A stretch of 64,000 nt of DNA. Origin: Halococcus hamelinensis 100A6. Lineage in GTDB: Archaea > Halobacteriota > Halobacteria > Halobacteriales > Halococcaceae. Positions within the stretch are counted from its first letter, which is position 1, and the number at the start of each line of letters is the position of its first letter. The stretch is taken from NCBI RefSeq assembly GCF_000336675.1, contig NZ_AOMB01000041.1, positions 82,858 through 146,857 on the forward strand, in the 5' to 3' direction. A program made the position numbers and the translations under genes. This document shows, piece by piece, positions 16,481 to 24,443 of this stretch. Under the pieces are notes generated by a model. It saw only the letters and a program-made list of their open reading frames with translations. It searched no databases and was not told the origin of the DNA.

Positions 16481-17582
16481 CGTCGGCCTCCTCGTTCCGG
16501 ATGCCCTCGAATCGCGAGCCGTAGAGCCGGGGGTGGTTCGGCGCGTTCGAGTGGCGCGTCTCGGCCGGCACCGTCGAGTAGCCCGTCGAGGACCAGCTGC
16601 CGGTCTTCCAGCCCGCGGTCATCGTCGAAACCGCGGTCGGGTTCCGGGAGGAGGGCTGTCCGATGTCGCCCCCGGTCTTCTCCTCGATCTTCTCGTTCGC
16701 GGTCTCGCGCGCCTCCTTGACCTGTTCGCGCGTGTCGAGCACGCTCTCGCGGAACTCCCCGATCGCGTCGCGGAGCTTCGATTGGATCGTCGCCTGGGCG
16801 GCCGCCTGCTGTTCGGCGAGCGAGGGGCCGTCGGCCGACGACGTGCTCTCGGCCGGTCCATCGTCGGACGAACCCAGCATCGACGAGTCGTCGGTCCCCG
16901 ATCCGTCGTCGGACAAACTCAGTATCGAGGAGTCGTCGGTCCCCGATCCGTCGTCGGACGAACCCAATATCGAGGAGTCGTCGGTTCCCGATCCGTCGTC
17001 GGACGAACCCAATATCGAGGAGTCGTCGGCCTCCGAGTCGTCCATATCGTCGTCGGTGACGTCGTCGGTGGCGCTCTCGAGCTCCTCCTTGTTCCGGATG
17101 AACTCACGGAGGTCGACCGAACTCAGGAGCTCGTTGAACTCCACGAGCGAGGCGAGCTGGGTGAGTTCGACCGCTCGCTGGGGTTCGGCGTTCGCGACCG
17201 CCGCCGGGAGTTCGCCCGCGTCGACCGCCGCCGGGAGCTCCTCGAGGTCGATGGCGTCGGGGAGCTCGCTCATGTCGACGGTTTCGAGGAGTTCGCCGGT
17301 CTCCTCGATGACGTTCCCGAGGTCCTCGATGTCCTCACGCGCCTCCGAGAACGCGAGGTCGCCGTTCAACACCCCGAGGAGCGAGTCGATGTCGGTCTCG
17401 ACGCGTTCGACGAGGTCGCCCGTCTCCGGCAGCTCGGGGAGTACGTCCTCGGTCTCGTCGGGTTCTTCGCTCCCGTCGGATCCCTCGGCCTCCTCGTTCG
17501 CGTTCCGCTCCGAGGCGTCGAGCGCGGAGTCGAGTTTGTCGGCGGCCTCGGCCATCCGCTCCTTCGATTCGGGGTCGCTCAT
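16473..17582 (-). CDS. gvpI: large GvpI-position protein: haloarchaeal helical domain, repeat linker, GvpI-like C-terminus
   Basis: A 369-residue acidic protein where gvpI sits in the standard gvpF-G-H-I-J-K-L-M order. Known GvpI proteins are about 140 residues, so this is roughly 2.5 times as long. Residues about 50-170 are helical with repeated ELPDAIDLEELPAAVD-type units and LASLVEFNELLSSVDLREF, a pattern I associate with stand-alone haloarchaeal proteins. Residues about 185-240 are a 15-residue tandem repeat (DDSSILGSSDDGSGT). Residues about 255-305 are a predicted helix. The tail (315-369) has TAGWKTGSW, YSTVPAETRHS and PNHPRLYGSRFEG, which I take as the GvpI-type end. It overlaps gvpH by 4 bases and gvpJ by 8. 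Family assignment rests mainly on position and the C-terminus. Confidence 0.65.
   Translation of the reverse strand: MSDPESKERMAEAADKLDSALDASERNANEEAEGSDGSEEPDETEDVLPELPETGDLVERVETDIDSLLGVLNGDLAFSEAREDIEDLGNVIEETGELLETVDMSELPDAIDLEELPAAVDAGELPAAVANAEPQRAVELTQLASLVEFNELLSSVDLREFIRNKEELESATDDVTDDDMDDSEADDSSILGSSDDGSGTDDSSILGSSDDGSGTDDSSILSLSDDGSGTDDSSMLGSSDDGPAESTSSADGPSLAEQQAAAQATIQSKLRDAIGEFRESVLDTREQVKEARETANEKIEEKTGGDIGQPSSRNPTAVSTMTAGWKTGSWSSTGYSTVPAETRHSNAPNHPRLYGSRFEGIRNEEADDE
16863..17029. repeat. 45-bp in-frame tandem repeat inside the gvpI-position gene
   Basis: Four units begin at 16863, 16908, 16953 and 16998; the last is cut after about 32 bases. Units 3 and 4 are identical where they overlap and units 1 and 2 differ by a few bases, so the array looks recently expanded. 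Each unit encodes 15 residues (DDSSILGSSDDGSGT type). The period is a multiple of three, so copy-number change would keep the frame. Confidence 0.9.
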
Positions 17583-18052
17583 GTGGCTCCCTCCGCGACG
17601 AGCCGAACGTCGAGCACGCCGTTGTTGAACGACGCGTCCGTGACTTCGAGGTCCCCACGCGGGAGCGAGACGCGTTCGAGAACGACCGATTCCGTCCCGA
17701 CCACGAGGGTTTCGCCGGACGAATCGACGCCCGCCGCGAGGTCGCGCGGGTCGACGTCGGGGAGGTCGAGCGTGACGATACAGCCGTCGTCGGTCGGGTT
17801 CACGGACGCCGCGTAGTCGGTCTCGACCTCCGGGTCGCGCGACTGCGACTCGTCACGTCCGGGCCCGATTCCGACGTCGAGCCCGTAGTCGAACCGGGTG
17901 GAGCCGCTGCGGCCGCTCCCGGTCGCGCTCCGGCGTCGCTGGTTCCGTTCGTCCATGTCGGCGATGGTCTCGAACAGCCCCGACAACACCGTCCGGACGA
18001 ACCCCGATCCACCGGCGTCGCTTCGTTCCGCGTCATGGTCATCGGATGTCAT
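17579..18052 (-). CDS. gvpH: gas vesicle protein GvpH (Hsp20-like)
   Basis: A 157-residue protein with a C-terminal alpha-crystallin/Hsp20-like domain: YAASVNPTDDGCIVTLDLPD, DVDPRDLAAGVDSSGETLVV, LERVSLPRGDLEVTDASFNN and GVLDVRLV. The N-terminal part is Arg/Ser/Gly-rich and includes FVRTVLSGLFETIADMDERN. GvpH interacts with other Gvp proteins and is helpful but not essential. ATG 18052 overlaps the gvpG stop by one base (TAATG), and its own stop overlaps the next gene's start. Confidence 0.9.
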   Translation of the reverse strand: MTSDDHDAERSDAGGSGFVRTVLSGLFETIADMDERNQRRRSATGSGRSGSTRFDYGLDVGIGPGRDESQSRDPEVETDYAASVNPTDDGCIVTLDLPDVDPRDLAAGVDSSGETLVVGTESVVLERVSLPRGDLEVTDASFNNGVLDVRLVAEGAT

Positions 18053-18303
18053 TATCGTTTCACCTCAACCTTGCTCGACAGCGTCTCGCGCGCCTCGCGC
18101 GCGACGTCGAGCTGTGTCCGCAGCTCGTCCCGTCGTTGCTCGTACGCCTCGTTCGAGCGGTCGCCGATCTCGAACAGCAACCGGTTCTCCTTCAGCTCGT
18201 CCTGTATCCCCTGGATGTCGTAGAGCTCCTCGATCGCCATCGAGTGAATGACGTTCGCGACCGAGACGATCGGGCGCAGGAGGAGGTCGTCGAGGATGAA
18301 CAC
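18052..18303 (-). CDS. gvpG: gas vesicle protein GvpG
   Basis: An 83-residue protein with the family pattern FILDDLLLRPIVSVANVIHS, MAIEELYDIQGIQDELKEN and RLLFEIGDRSNEAYEQRRDE. The start is GTG 18303, whose G is also the last base of the gvpF stop (TAGTG), so translation is coupled. GvpG is essential in Halobacterium and binds GvpF and GvpL. Length matches the family. Confidence 0.93.
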   Translation of the reverse strand: MFILDDLLLRPIVSVANVIHSMAIEELYDIQGIQDELKENRLLFEIGDRSNEAYEQRRDELRTQLDVAREARETLSSKVEVKR

Positions 18304-18941
18304 TATCGCTGATTCCCCTGTGCACCGATCTCGATGTCCACGAAGTTGTACGGCGGCCACGGGCCGGTGTACTGGACCGTGAGGACATCACCGTAGTCGT
18401 CGGTGACCGCGTCCACCGCCTCGTCGAACGCGATCCGCTCGTCGCGGTCGACGAGATACGACCGGTTCATCACGAGCCGGTCGCTGAACCGGTCGTTCTC
18501 GGCTTCGTTGACGCTGGCCGTCGTGAACCGCTCGACGGCGTCTGCACGGATCGCGTCGGCGTCGACCGAGGCGTCCTCGTCGGCGACGAGCTTGACGCCG
18601 AACTCGAAGTAGCCGTCGATCTCCCGGAGCGCCTTCGTGAACGCCCGCCGGCCGCCCCGGAGCACGTTCTTGAGCGCGCGGCCGTTCTTGAAGACCGACC
18701 CGAACTGCATCGGCACCACCGTTCGTCCGCCGTCGTCGAGCAACACGGTCTGGAGGACGTCGTCGTGCGCACGGGCGTTCTCGTCCGAGAGCTCGGGGTC
18801 CATCGTGTCGATGTCGGTCACGACGGCCGCGAGCGGGCCGTGGCTCACCGTGTAGGCGCTCGTCGCGCCCGCGACGCCGTCGACGTCGAACTCCAGCTCC
18901 TCGTTCTCGACGACGCCGTAGGCATAGAGATTATCGCTCAT
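18303..18941 (-). CDS. gvpF: gas vesicle protein GvpF
   Basis: A 212-residue GvpF: NLYAYGVVENEELEFDVDGV, then MQFGSVFKNGRALKNVLRGG, and the ending VQYTGPWPPYNFVDIEI. GvpF is the accessory protein that binds GvpA directly and probably keeps it from aggregating before assembly. ATG 18941 (SDNLYAYG) is preferred over GTG 18956 because the family starts right before the YAYG strand. It heads the leftward gvp chain and is divergent from gvpA. Confidence 0.95.
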   Translation of the reverse strand: MSDNLYAYGVVENEELEFDVDGVAGATSAYTVSHGPLAAVVTDIDTMDPELSDENARAHDDVLQTVLLDDGGRTVVPMQFGSVFKNGRALKNVLRGGRRAFTKALREIDGYFEFGVKLVADEDASVDADAIRADAVERFTTASVNEAENDRFSDRLVMNRSYLVDRDERIAFDEAVDAVTDDYGDVLTVQYTGPWPPYNFVDIEIGAQGNQR

Positions 18942-18956
18942 GATGGGACGGCGCAC

Positions 18957-19147
18957 GTACCACTCTGGCGCGCCATATCATAGTATCAACGGTCGTGCTA
19001 ATAGGCGTGTCGCCAGCACGCGCAACCTCTCGCGGGACGGAGTTCGGTTTCCCAACCCCCTGATGGCCGGATGAACCGCCGGCGGTACCCCACCCTGCCG
19101 GTGCCTGCCCAAAGAGTATTAGGTGTCCCCCCCTCGAAGGGGATACG
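18957..19147. promoter_or_regulatory. divergent promoter region between gvpF and gvpA
   Basis: Rightward, GAGTATTAGG at 19114-19123 is a TATA-like box about 30 bases before the gvpA ATG, with C/A-rich bases before it as a possible BRE. Leftward, CCTATTAGC (minus strand, 18997-19005) and GATACTATGATATGG (about 18974-18988) are candidate TATA elements for gvpF. In Halobacterium clusters gvpD and gvpE sit at this junction, but here gvpF faces gvpA directly. A clear GvpE activator site was not found. Confidence 0.6.
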
Positions 19148-19459
19148 ATGAGTGCACGACCCTCAAGCGACAGTCTGGCCGAAGTGCTCGACCGAATCCT
19201 CGATAAGGGGATCGTCATCGACATCTGGGCGCGTGTCTCGGTGGTCGGTATCGAGATCCTCACGGTCGAAGCGCGCGTGGTCGTCGCCTCGGTCGACACC
19301 TTCCTCCACTACGGGAAGGAGATATCCAAGTTGGAGATGGCGAGCCAGTCCGGCGACCTCCAGGACCTGAAGGACCTCGACCTCGGCACGTCGCCGATGG
19401 TCCAGCCCGAACCCGACGAGCCGGAAGTCCGGATCGAAGAGCAAGAACAAGAGCAGTAA
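19148..19459 (+). CDS. gvpA: gas vesicle structural protein GvpA with C-terminal extension
   Basis: The major shell protein. Residues 10-60 are nearly canonical: [51 protein letters not shown]. The hydrophobic ribs assemble the gas-filled shell. Known haloarchaeal GvpA is about 76 residues; this one has 103. The extra C-terminal tail is acidic and Gln/Glu/Pro-rich ([19 protein letters not shown]). The start ATG fits a short leader after the TATA-like box at 19114. No gvpC or gvpN follows; gvpO is next. Confidence 0.95.
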   Translation: MSARPSSDSLAEVLDRILDKGIVIDIWARVSVVGIEILTVEARVVVASVDTFLHYGKEISKLEMASQSGDLQDLKDLDLGTSPMVQPEPDEPEVRIEEQEQEQ

Positions 19460-19501
19460 CGCCCGCCATCGGTCGGGCGTCGCGCCCGAACCCGTGCGGC
19501 A

Positions 19502-19512
19502 TTTTATATATC
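19502..19512 (+). promoter_or_regulatory. TATA box of gvpO
   Basis: TTTTATATATC lies about 27-30 bases before the gvpO ATG in the 78-base gvpA-gvpO gap. It is the strongest TATA match in the window and predicts a nearly leaderless gvpO transcript independent of gvpA. Confidence 0.65.
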
Positions 19513-19537
19513 ACCCCCGAGATGATACTATCCACCA

Positions 19538-20056
19538 ATGGCTGACCTCGACCCAAGCGAGTATACCATCGACGAACTGCGCGACGAGCTCGAATCGATC
19601 GACGACCCGGACACCCTCGAAGAGGTCCGCGAGTCCGAATCCGAGAACGAGAATCGGACCGGAGCCCTCGACGCGATCGACGAGCGCCTCGACGCCGTCG
19701 AAGACGACGAGAACGAGGCGGACGCCGGATCGGACGGGTCCGGCCAGGCCACTGCCGACGGTGGCGAGAGCGTCAGTCCCGGCATTCTCGAGGTACGAAA
19801 CCACGTCCGTGACGCCGCCGCGGACCTGATCGGCCGCCCGCTCGATAGCGTCATCGAGATCGAACAGAACGACGACGGCGACTGGCACGCCCTCGTCGAG
19901 ATCGTCGAGCGCAACTCGGTGCCCGACACCCAGGACATCATCGGGCGGTACGCGCTCCAGGTCGACGACGGCGGAACGATAACGGGCTACCGGCGGCTGG
20001 ACCGATACCGTCGCGGCGACACGCGACGCGACGAGGAACCCTCGCAAGCGCTGTAG
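19538..20056 (+). CDS. gvpO: gas vesicle protein GvpO
   Basis: A 172-residue protein. The C-terminal GvpO domain reads VRDAAADLIGRPLDSVIEIE, DWHALVEIVERNSVPDTQDI and IGRYALQVDDGGTITGYRRL. The N-terminal 80 residues are acidic and helical (LDPSEYTIDELRDELESIDD), longer than the domain itself. GvpO is required for gas vesicle formation in Halobacterium. It has its own TATA box and reads in the direction of gvpA. Confidence 0.95.
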   Translation: MADLDPSEYTIDELRDELESIDDPDTLEEVRESESENENRTGALDAIDERLDAVEDDENEADAGSDGSGQATADGGESVSPGILEVRNHVRDAAADLIGRPLDSVIEIEQNDDGDWHALVEIVERNSVPDTQDIIGRYALQVDDGGTITGYRRLDRYRRGDTRRDEEPSQAL

Positions 20057-20104
20057 TCACTGGACTCTTTTACAGCCGCCCGACCCAACGGACCCAGCGA
20101 TCGG

Positions 20105-21328
20105 TCAGTTGTCGGCGGCCGCATCGTCCTCGTCCGTCTCGTCGAGCGGGTCGTCCGTCCGGGTCGACGCCCCGACACGCGTCGATTCGACGTCGCTACC
20201 GACGCCGTGGCCGATCGAGATCGTCGGCGTGAGGGGCTCGCCGCGAACGAGTTCGGGGAGCACGATCCGGACGGCTTCGAGCATCACGATGAAGACGATG
20301 GGGAGGAGGAAGAAGCCGTACCAGCCGAGGAGGGCCGGGCCGAGGATGTACGAGAACATCAGGAGCACCATATCGAGCTGGCGACCCGTGATGTATGGCT
20401 GGATGAACGTCTGGGGCAGGATGTCGAGCACGAGGAAGTAGACCACCAACACCCCGACCACGAACGCGAGCGCGCCGCGACCGGCTTCGAGCGCCTGGAG
20501 CGCGAGGTAGCCGACGAGCGGGAGGTAGACCACCTTGCTGACGACGATCGGGAGAAGGCTCGTGAGCCCGGTGAGCACCGAGAGCGCGAGTATCAGCGGG
20601 ACCTCGATGCCCGCCGGCGCGAGGAGGGTGGTGGCCTCGTAGGTGATGCCGGCGATGACCGTCATCGCGGCGACGAACAGGACGTTGCCGAAGAAGACCG
20701 ATTCGAGGTCGGCGTCCACCGTCGAGGCGTAGGCGTAGGCGACGGTGTCCTCACCGCCCACCAGCGACTCGAACCCGCGCGCGAGCCGGTGGTCGTTTTC
20801 GAGCAGGTAGTACGAGAGCGCGACCGCGAGCGCCACGAGCAGGAGGCCGCCGAACACCGCGTTGAACACCAGCGTGCCCTGCTGGAGCAGCGTCGGGAGG
20901 AGGTCGAGGAGCTGGCGGGGCTGACTGACGAGCTGGCCCGGGTTTCTGAGCAACGAGCTGACCATCGCCTGCTGGTCGGCGGGCAGCGCGCTGACGTTGA
21001 AGTACGTGCCGATGCTTTCGGAACTGTCGGAGAAGAGGAGCCGACGGACTTGCTGGTAGATGCGGAACCCCGTGTAGACGACGAGCAGGAGGATCGGGAC
21101 GACCACCACGACGACGGTGGTGACCGCCGCGAGCCCGGGGGAGTTGGTGTAGCGCGCGAGCCGTCGGCAGATCGGTCTGGTGGCGTAGTAGCCGAAGATC
21201 CCGAGGACGATCACGCCGATGAAGGAGTACACGAGATACGCCGCGACGAACCCGAGAGCGAGAACGAAGAACCACCACGCGACGCGCGCTCGGCTGGTGA
21301 ACGGACCGAACTCGCCATCGGAAGCCAT
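20105..21328 (-). CDS. AI-2E family (PerM-type) membrane protein
   Basis: A protein of about 407 residues with roughly eight membrane helices arranged as in the AI-2E transporter family: two N-terminal helices (WWFFVLALGFVAAYLVYSFI, then VIVLGIFGYYATRPI), a soluble segment after helix 3 with YFNVSALPADQQAMVSSLLR, and the conserved C-terminal half with DILPQTFIQPYITGRQLDM and SYILGPALLGWYGFFLLP. The tail is acidic. Substrates in archaea are unknown, and some relatives are Na+/H+ antiporters rather than signal exporters. An upstream in-frame ATG at 21373 is also possible: a TATA-like CCTAAAACC lies about 25 bases before it. Confidence 0.85.
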   Translation of the reverse strand: MASDGEFGPFTSRARVAWWFFVLALGFVAAYLVYSFIGVIVLGIFGYYATRPICRRLARYTNSPGLAAVTTVVVVVVPILLLVVYTGFRIYQQVRRLLFSDSSESIGTYFNVSALPADQQAMVSSLLRNPGQLVSQPRQLLDLLPTLLQQGTLVFNAVFGGLLLVALAVALSYYLLENDHRLARGFESLVGGEDTVAYAYASTVDADLESVFFGNVLFVAAMTVIAGITYEATTLLAPAGIEVPLILALSVLTGLTSLLPIVVSKVVYLPLVGYLALQALEAGRGALAFVVGVLVVYFLVLDILPQTFIQPYITGRQLDMVLLMFSYILGPALLGWYGFFLLPIVFIVMLEAVRIVLPELVRGEPLTPTISIGHGVGSDVESTRVGASTRTDDPLDETDEDDAAADN

Positions 21329-21426
21329 CGTTCCGTCGGACAGCCGCTCCCCGGAAAGCCCTTGCCCTTGCATGGGGGCGGGACTCGACGGGAAGGTTTT
21401 AGGCCGCTTCGCCGTGGTTTCGGGGT

Positions 21427-22047
21427 ATGATACTCTCTGACGGCGACATCCGCCGGCGGCTCGACGGGGGTAGTCTCGCAATCGAGCCGCTCGCCGACCC
21501 CGCCCTCCAGATCCAACCCGCGAGCGTCGACCTCAGGCTCGGACGGGAGTTCCTCGAATTCCAGCGGACCAACATCCCCTGTATCCACCCCGACTCGACG
21601 AACGAGGTCGACGAGTACGTCACCGAGACCGTGGTCGAGGAGGACGAGGAGTTCATCCTCCATCCGGGCGACTTCGTTCTGGGGACGACCGTCGAACGCC
21701 TCGCGGTGCCCGACGACCTGATCGCACACGTCGAGGGACGGTCCTCTCTGGGCCGCCTCGCGGTCGTGATCCACGCCACGGCGGGCATCGTGGACCCGGG
21801 CTATCGGGGACAAGTCACGCTCGAACTCTCGAATCTGGGGACCGCGCCGGTGGCACTCTCGCCTGGGATGCGGATCTCACAGGTGGTCTTCACCGAGCTC
21901 AAATCGCCGGCCGAGGAGCCCTACGGCGCGGGTCGAGGCTCGAAATACCAGGACCAGGCCGGGCCACAGGCCTCCCGGATCGGCAACGACCACGAGTTCG
22001 GCGGCGACCAGCTCTCCGGGACCGGGACGAACGAGGAACCACGATGA
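21427..22047 (+). CDS. dcd: dCTP deaminase
   Basis: A 206-residue enzyme converting dCTP to dUTP for thymidylate synthesis. Seen: [31 protein letters not shown], the nucleotide-binding [36 protein letters not shown] and the C-terminal [11 protein letters not shown]. Length is typical. A TTTTAGG box about 30 bases before the ATG may serve both this gene and the divergent AI-2E gene. The stop overlaps the next gene's ATG by four bases. Confidence 0.95.
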   Translation: MILSDGDIRRRLDGGSLAIEPLADPALQIQPASVDLRLGREFLEFQRTNIPCIHPDSTNEVDEYVTETVVEEDEEFILHPGDFVLGTTVERLAVPDDLIAHVEGRSSLGRLAVVIHATAGIVDPGYRGQVTLELSNLGTAPVALSPGMRISQVVFTELKSPAEEPYGAGRGSKYQDQAGPQASRIGNDHEFGGDQLSGTGTNEEPR

Positions 22048-22931
22048 GGTTCGTCGAGGAGATCGTGGTCGACGAGTTCCTCCCCACCTTCCGGTCGCTG
22101 CTCGCCGAACGCCTCCGCGAGCGCGGGCTGACCCAGAGCGAGGTGGCCGACATCCTCGACATCAGCCAGTCGGCCGTCTCGAAGTACGCCCACGGCGAGG
22201 TGGCACGGAACGACCGGATCGGCGGTGACGACCGGGTGGCCGGCCTCGCCGACGAGCTCGCCGACGGCCTCGCGAACGGCGAGACGACCCAGGTCGGCGC
22301 GCTGGTCGAGACCGAGATCCTGATCCGGGAGCTCGAACGCGGCGACCTCCTCGCGGACCTCCACGCCGAGGCGGTACCGGGGCTCGCCGGCAACGCGGGC
22401 TTCGACGTCCACGACGCCGACAGCGACCTCCGGGCGGCCGAGCGCACGCTGGCCTCGGTCCGTCGCGGCCTCACCACGCTCGAAACCACGGGCGGGTTCG
22501 CCGGCCTCATCCCGAACGTGGGCGCGAACCTCGTCGAGTGCGTCCCCGAGCCGAACGGGATCGAGGACGTCGCCGGCGTCCCCGGGCGGATCTTCGACGT
22601 GAAGGGTCGAACCACGGTGCCGGGCGAACCGGAGTTCGGGGTCTCGGGCCACGTCGCGGGCGTGTTGCTCGCCGCGCGCGCCGCGGGCAACGACGCGCGC
22701 GCCGCGCTCAACCTCCGATACGACCCGACGATCCTCGAACGGCTCGAAGCCGAGGGCCTCCACGCCGTGGAGTTCGACGGCGAGACCGACGTCGAGGCGG
22801 CCATCGCGGCGGTCGAGGCCGCAGACGCCGACGTGCTCTATCAGGCGGGCGGGTTCGGCATCGAGGCCATCGTCTACCTCCTCGCCCCGAGCGCCGAGGA
22901 CGCCGCCGCCCGCGTTCGTGACCTCGTCTGA
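22044..22931 (+). CDS. HTH-ThiN thiamine regulator / thiamine-phosphate synthase family protein (ThiR-type)
   Basis: A 295-residue protein. Residues about 15-60 form an HTH with [20 protein letters not shown]. The C-terminal half (about 115-290) is a ThiN domain with [57 protein letters not shown] and [16 protein letters not shown]. ThiN alone is an archaeal thiamine-phosphate synthase. Fused to an HTH it is known as a transcription regulator (ThiR) that senses thiamine phosphates. Which activity this copy has cannot be decided by eye. It starts within the dcd stop (ATGA overlap), and thi4, a plausible target, lies 1.5 kb away. Confidence 0.85.
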   Translation: MRFVEEIVVDEFLPTFRSLLAERLRERGLTQSEVADILDISQSAVSKYAHGEVARNDRIGGDDRVAGLADELADGLANGETTQVGALVETEILIRELERGDLLADLHAEAVPGLAGNAGFDVHDADSDLRAAERTLASVRRGLTTLETTGGFAGLIPNVGANLVECVPEPNGIEDVAGVPGRIFDVKGRTTVPGEPEFGVSGHVAGVLLAARAAGNDARAALNLRYDPTILERLEAEGLHAVEFDGETDVEAAIAAVEAADADVLYQAGGFGIEAIVYLLAPSAEDAAARVRDLV

Positions 22932-22935
22932 GTCC

Positions 22936-23637
22936 ATGAGTCGACATACCGACGGGGACCGCACGAGGGATGGAGGCGTGAACGAGGCACAAGCCTTCTA
23001 CGGCCGGTGGGCGGGGCTCTACGACGTCGTCGCCACCTTCCCGGGTGTCGGCTCGTGGCGCGAGCACGCCGCCGCGGACCTCGACCTCTCGCCCGGCGAC
23101 ACCGTCGTCGAGATGGGCTGTGGGACCGGCGCGAACCTCCCCTTCCTCCGCGAGCGGGTCGGCGCGAGCGGGACCGTCGTCGGCGTCGACTTCACGCGCG
23201 GGATGCTCGACCGAGCCGCAGCCCGGGTCGAGGCGAAGGGCTGGGAGAACGTCCACCTCGTCCACGGCGACGCGACCGCACCGCCCATCGAAGGACCGGT
23301 CGACGCCGTGCTCGGGAGCTTCGTGGTCGGGATGGTTTCGGAACCGGCGAGAGTAGTCGAGGGATGGTGTGCGCTGGTCCGGCCGGGCGGTCGGATCGCG
23401 CTGCTCGACGCGACCCGAAGCACGGATCCGCGGGCGCGCCCGCTCGACGCCCTGTTCCGACTGTTCGTCGCCGCGAGCGCCCCGCCCACGACTCGGCTTC
23501 GCTACCCGACGCCGCCGTGGAAACCGCTCGACGACCGCGTGACCGCCGCCCGCGAACCGCTCGAAGATCGTCCTGAATACGCTCACGAGGAGTTCGCGCT
23601 CGGCTTCGTTCGGCTGAGTTCCGCCGCCATCGAGTGA
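22936..23637 (+). CDS. class I SAM-dependent methyltransferase
   Basis: A 233-residue Rossmann methyltransferase. Motif I is VVEMGCGTGANLPFL, motif II is GVDFTRGMLDRAAAR, motif III has VHLVHGDATAPPIEGPVDAV, and a later strand is RPGGRIALLDATRS. It resembles UbiE/phospholipid-type methyltransferases, but the substrate is open. ATG 22936, 4 bases after the ThiN gene's stop, is preferred over the in-frame start at 22918 that would overlap it. Confidence 0.85.
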   Translation: MSRHTDGDRTRDGGVNEAQAFYGRWAGLYDVVATFPGVGSWREHAAADLDLSPGDTVVEMGCGTGANLPFLRERVGASGTVVGVDFTRGMLDRAAARVEAKGWENVHLVHGDATAPPIEGPVDAVLGSFVVGMVSEPARVVEGWCALVRPGGRIALLDATRSTDPRARPLDALFRLFVAASAPPTTRLRYPTPPWKPLDDRVTAAREPLEDRPEYAHEEFALGFVRLSSAAIE

Positions 23638-23688
23638 GGCGACGAGCACGCCTGAAAACTCATGTGGGTGGATTCCAAACGGTTCGGT

Positions 23689-23910
23689 ATGGCGACGGAC
23701 GATTCGCGCGAGAACGAGCTAACGATGGCCGACGCCGTCCGGGTGTACAAGTGGCTGACCGTGCTCGCACTCGTCGGCTTCCTCGCGGCGTTTTTCCTCC
23801 CACCGGTCGTTCCGAGCGGCCTCACGAACACCGTCGTCGGCGTGTGGTTGCTCGCCACCCTCCTCGCGTTCGCCCACGTCGGGATCCGGAACTCGACCCA
23901 CGGCGTCTGA
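23689..23910 (+). CDS. small two-helix membrane protein
   Basis: A 73-residue protein with a short polar N-terminus and two hydrophobic segments (WLTVLALVGFLAAFFLP and NTVVGVWLLATLLAFAHVGI). ATG 23689 is chosen over 23662 because a TATA-like CTGAAAACTC at about 23652-23661 would start transcription near it. No family recognised. Confidence 0.6.
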   Translation: MATDDSRENELTMADAVRVYKWLTVLALVGFLAAFFLPPVVPSGLTNTVVGVWLLATLLAFAHVGIRNSTHGV

Positions 23911-24006
23911 CCCCGCTGCGCGAGCGTTCGATCGTCCTCCGTGGACTCGTCACGACGTTTCGACGACGACCGAACGGTTTTCGACCCCGACCCGAGTAGT
24001 CCGCCC

Positions 24007-24441
24007 ATGAGCGAACCCAACGACGTCGACCTCACCGCCCACCACACCGGGATCACCGTTCGCGACCTCGACGAATCCATCGAGTTCTACCGCGACGTGC
24101 TCGGCCTCGAGGTCGCGGCGGAGTTCACCCTCTCTGACGAGGAGTTCGCGGCGGCGGTCGCCGTCGAGGGAGCGACTGGAAAGTTCGCCCACCTCGACGC
24201 CGGCGGGTCGCGCGTCGAACTCATCGAGTACGAGCCCGAGGGCGAGACGGTCGGCGAGACGATGGTGAACCAGCCCGGCGCGAAGCACCTCGGCCTCGCG
24301 ACCGACGACGTCGACGGCTTCTACGAGGGGCTGCCCGAGTCGGTGGAAGCGCTGAGCGAACCCCGAACCACCGGCAGCGGGTCGCGCATCCTGTTCGTCC
24401 GCGACCCGGAGGGGAACCTCGTCGAACTCGTCGAGTCGTAG
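24007..24441 (+). CDS. VOC (glyoxalase/dioxygenase) superfamily protein
   Basis: A 144-residue two-module VOC protein. It shows HHTGITVRDLDESIEFYRDV with the first metal His, FAHLDAGGSRVELIEYEPEG with a Glu ligand, GAKHLGLATDDVDGFYEGLP with the second His, and ILFVRDPEGNLVELVES. All four expected metal-ligand positions seem present. Whether it is a lactoylglutathione-type lyase or another enzyme cannot be told; haloarchaea use gamma-glutamylcysteine rather than glutathione. It converges with thi4. Confidence 0.85.
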   Translation: MSEPNDVDLTAHHTGITVRDLDESIEFYRDVLGLEVAAEFTLSDEEFAAAVAVEGATGKFAHLDAGGSRVELIEYEPEGETVGETMVNQPGAKHLGLATDDVDGFYEGLPESVEALSEPRTTGSGSRILFVRDPEGNLVELVES

Positions 24442-24443
24442 GG

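Noticed and set aside
19050..19110. A GvpE-type activator site upstream of gvpA
   Set aside because: Only one half (TGAACCGC at 19072) resembles the known half-site, and it is too far from the TATA box. No second half fits.
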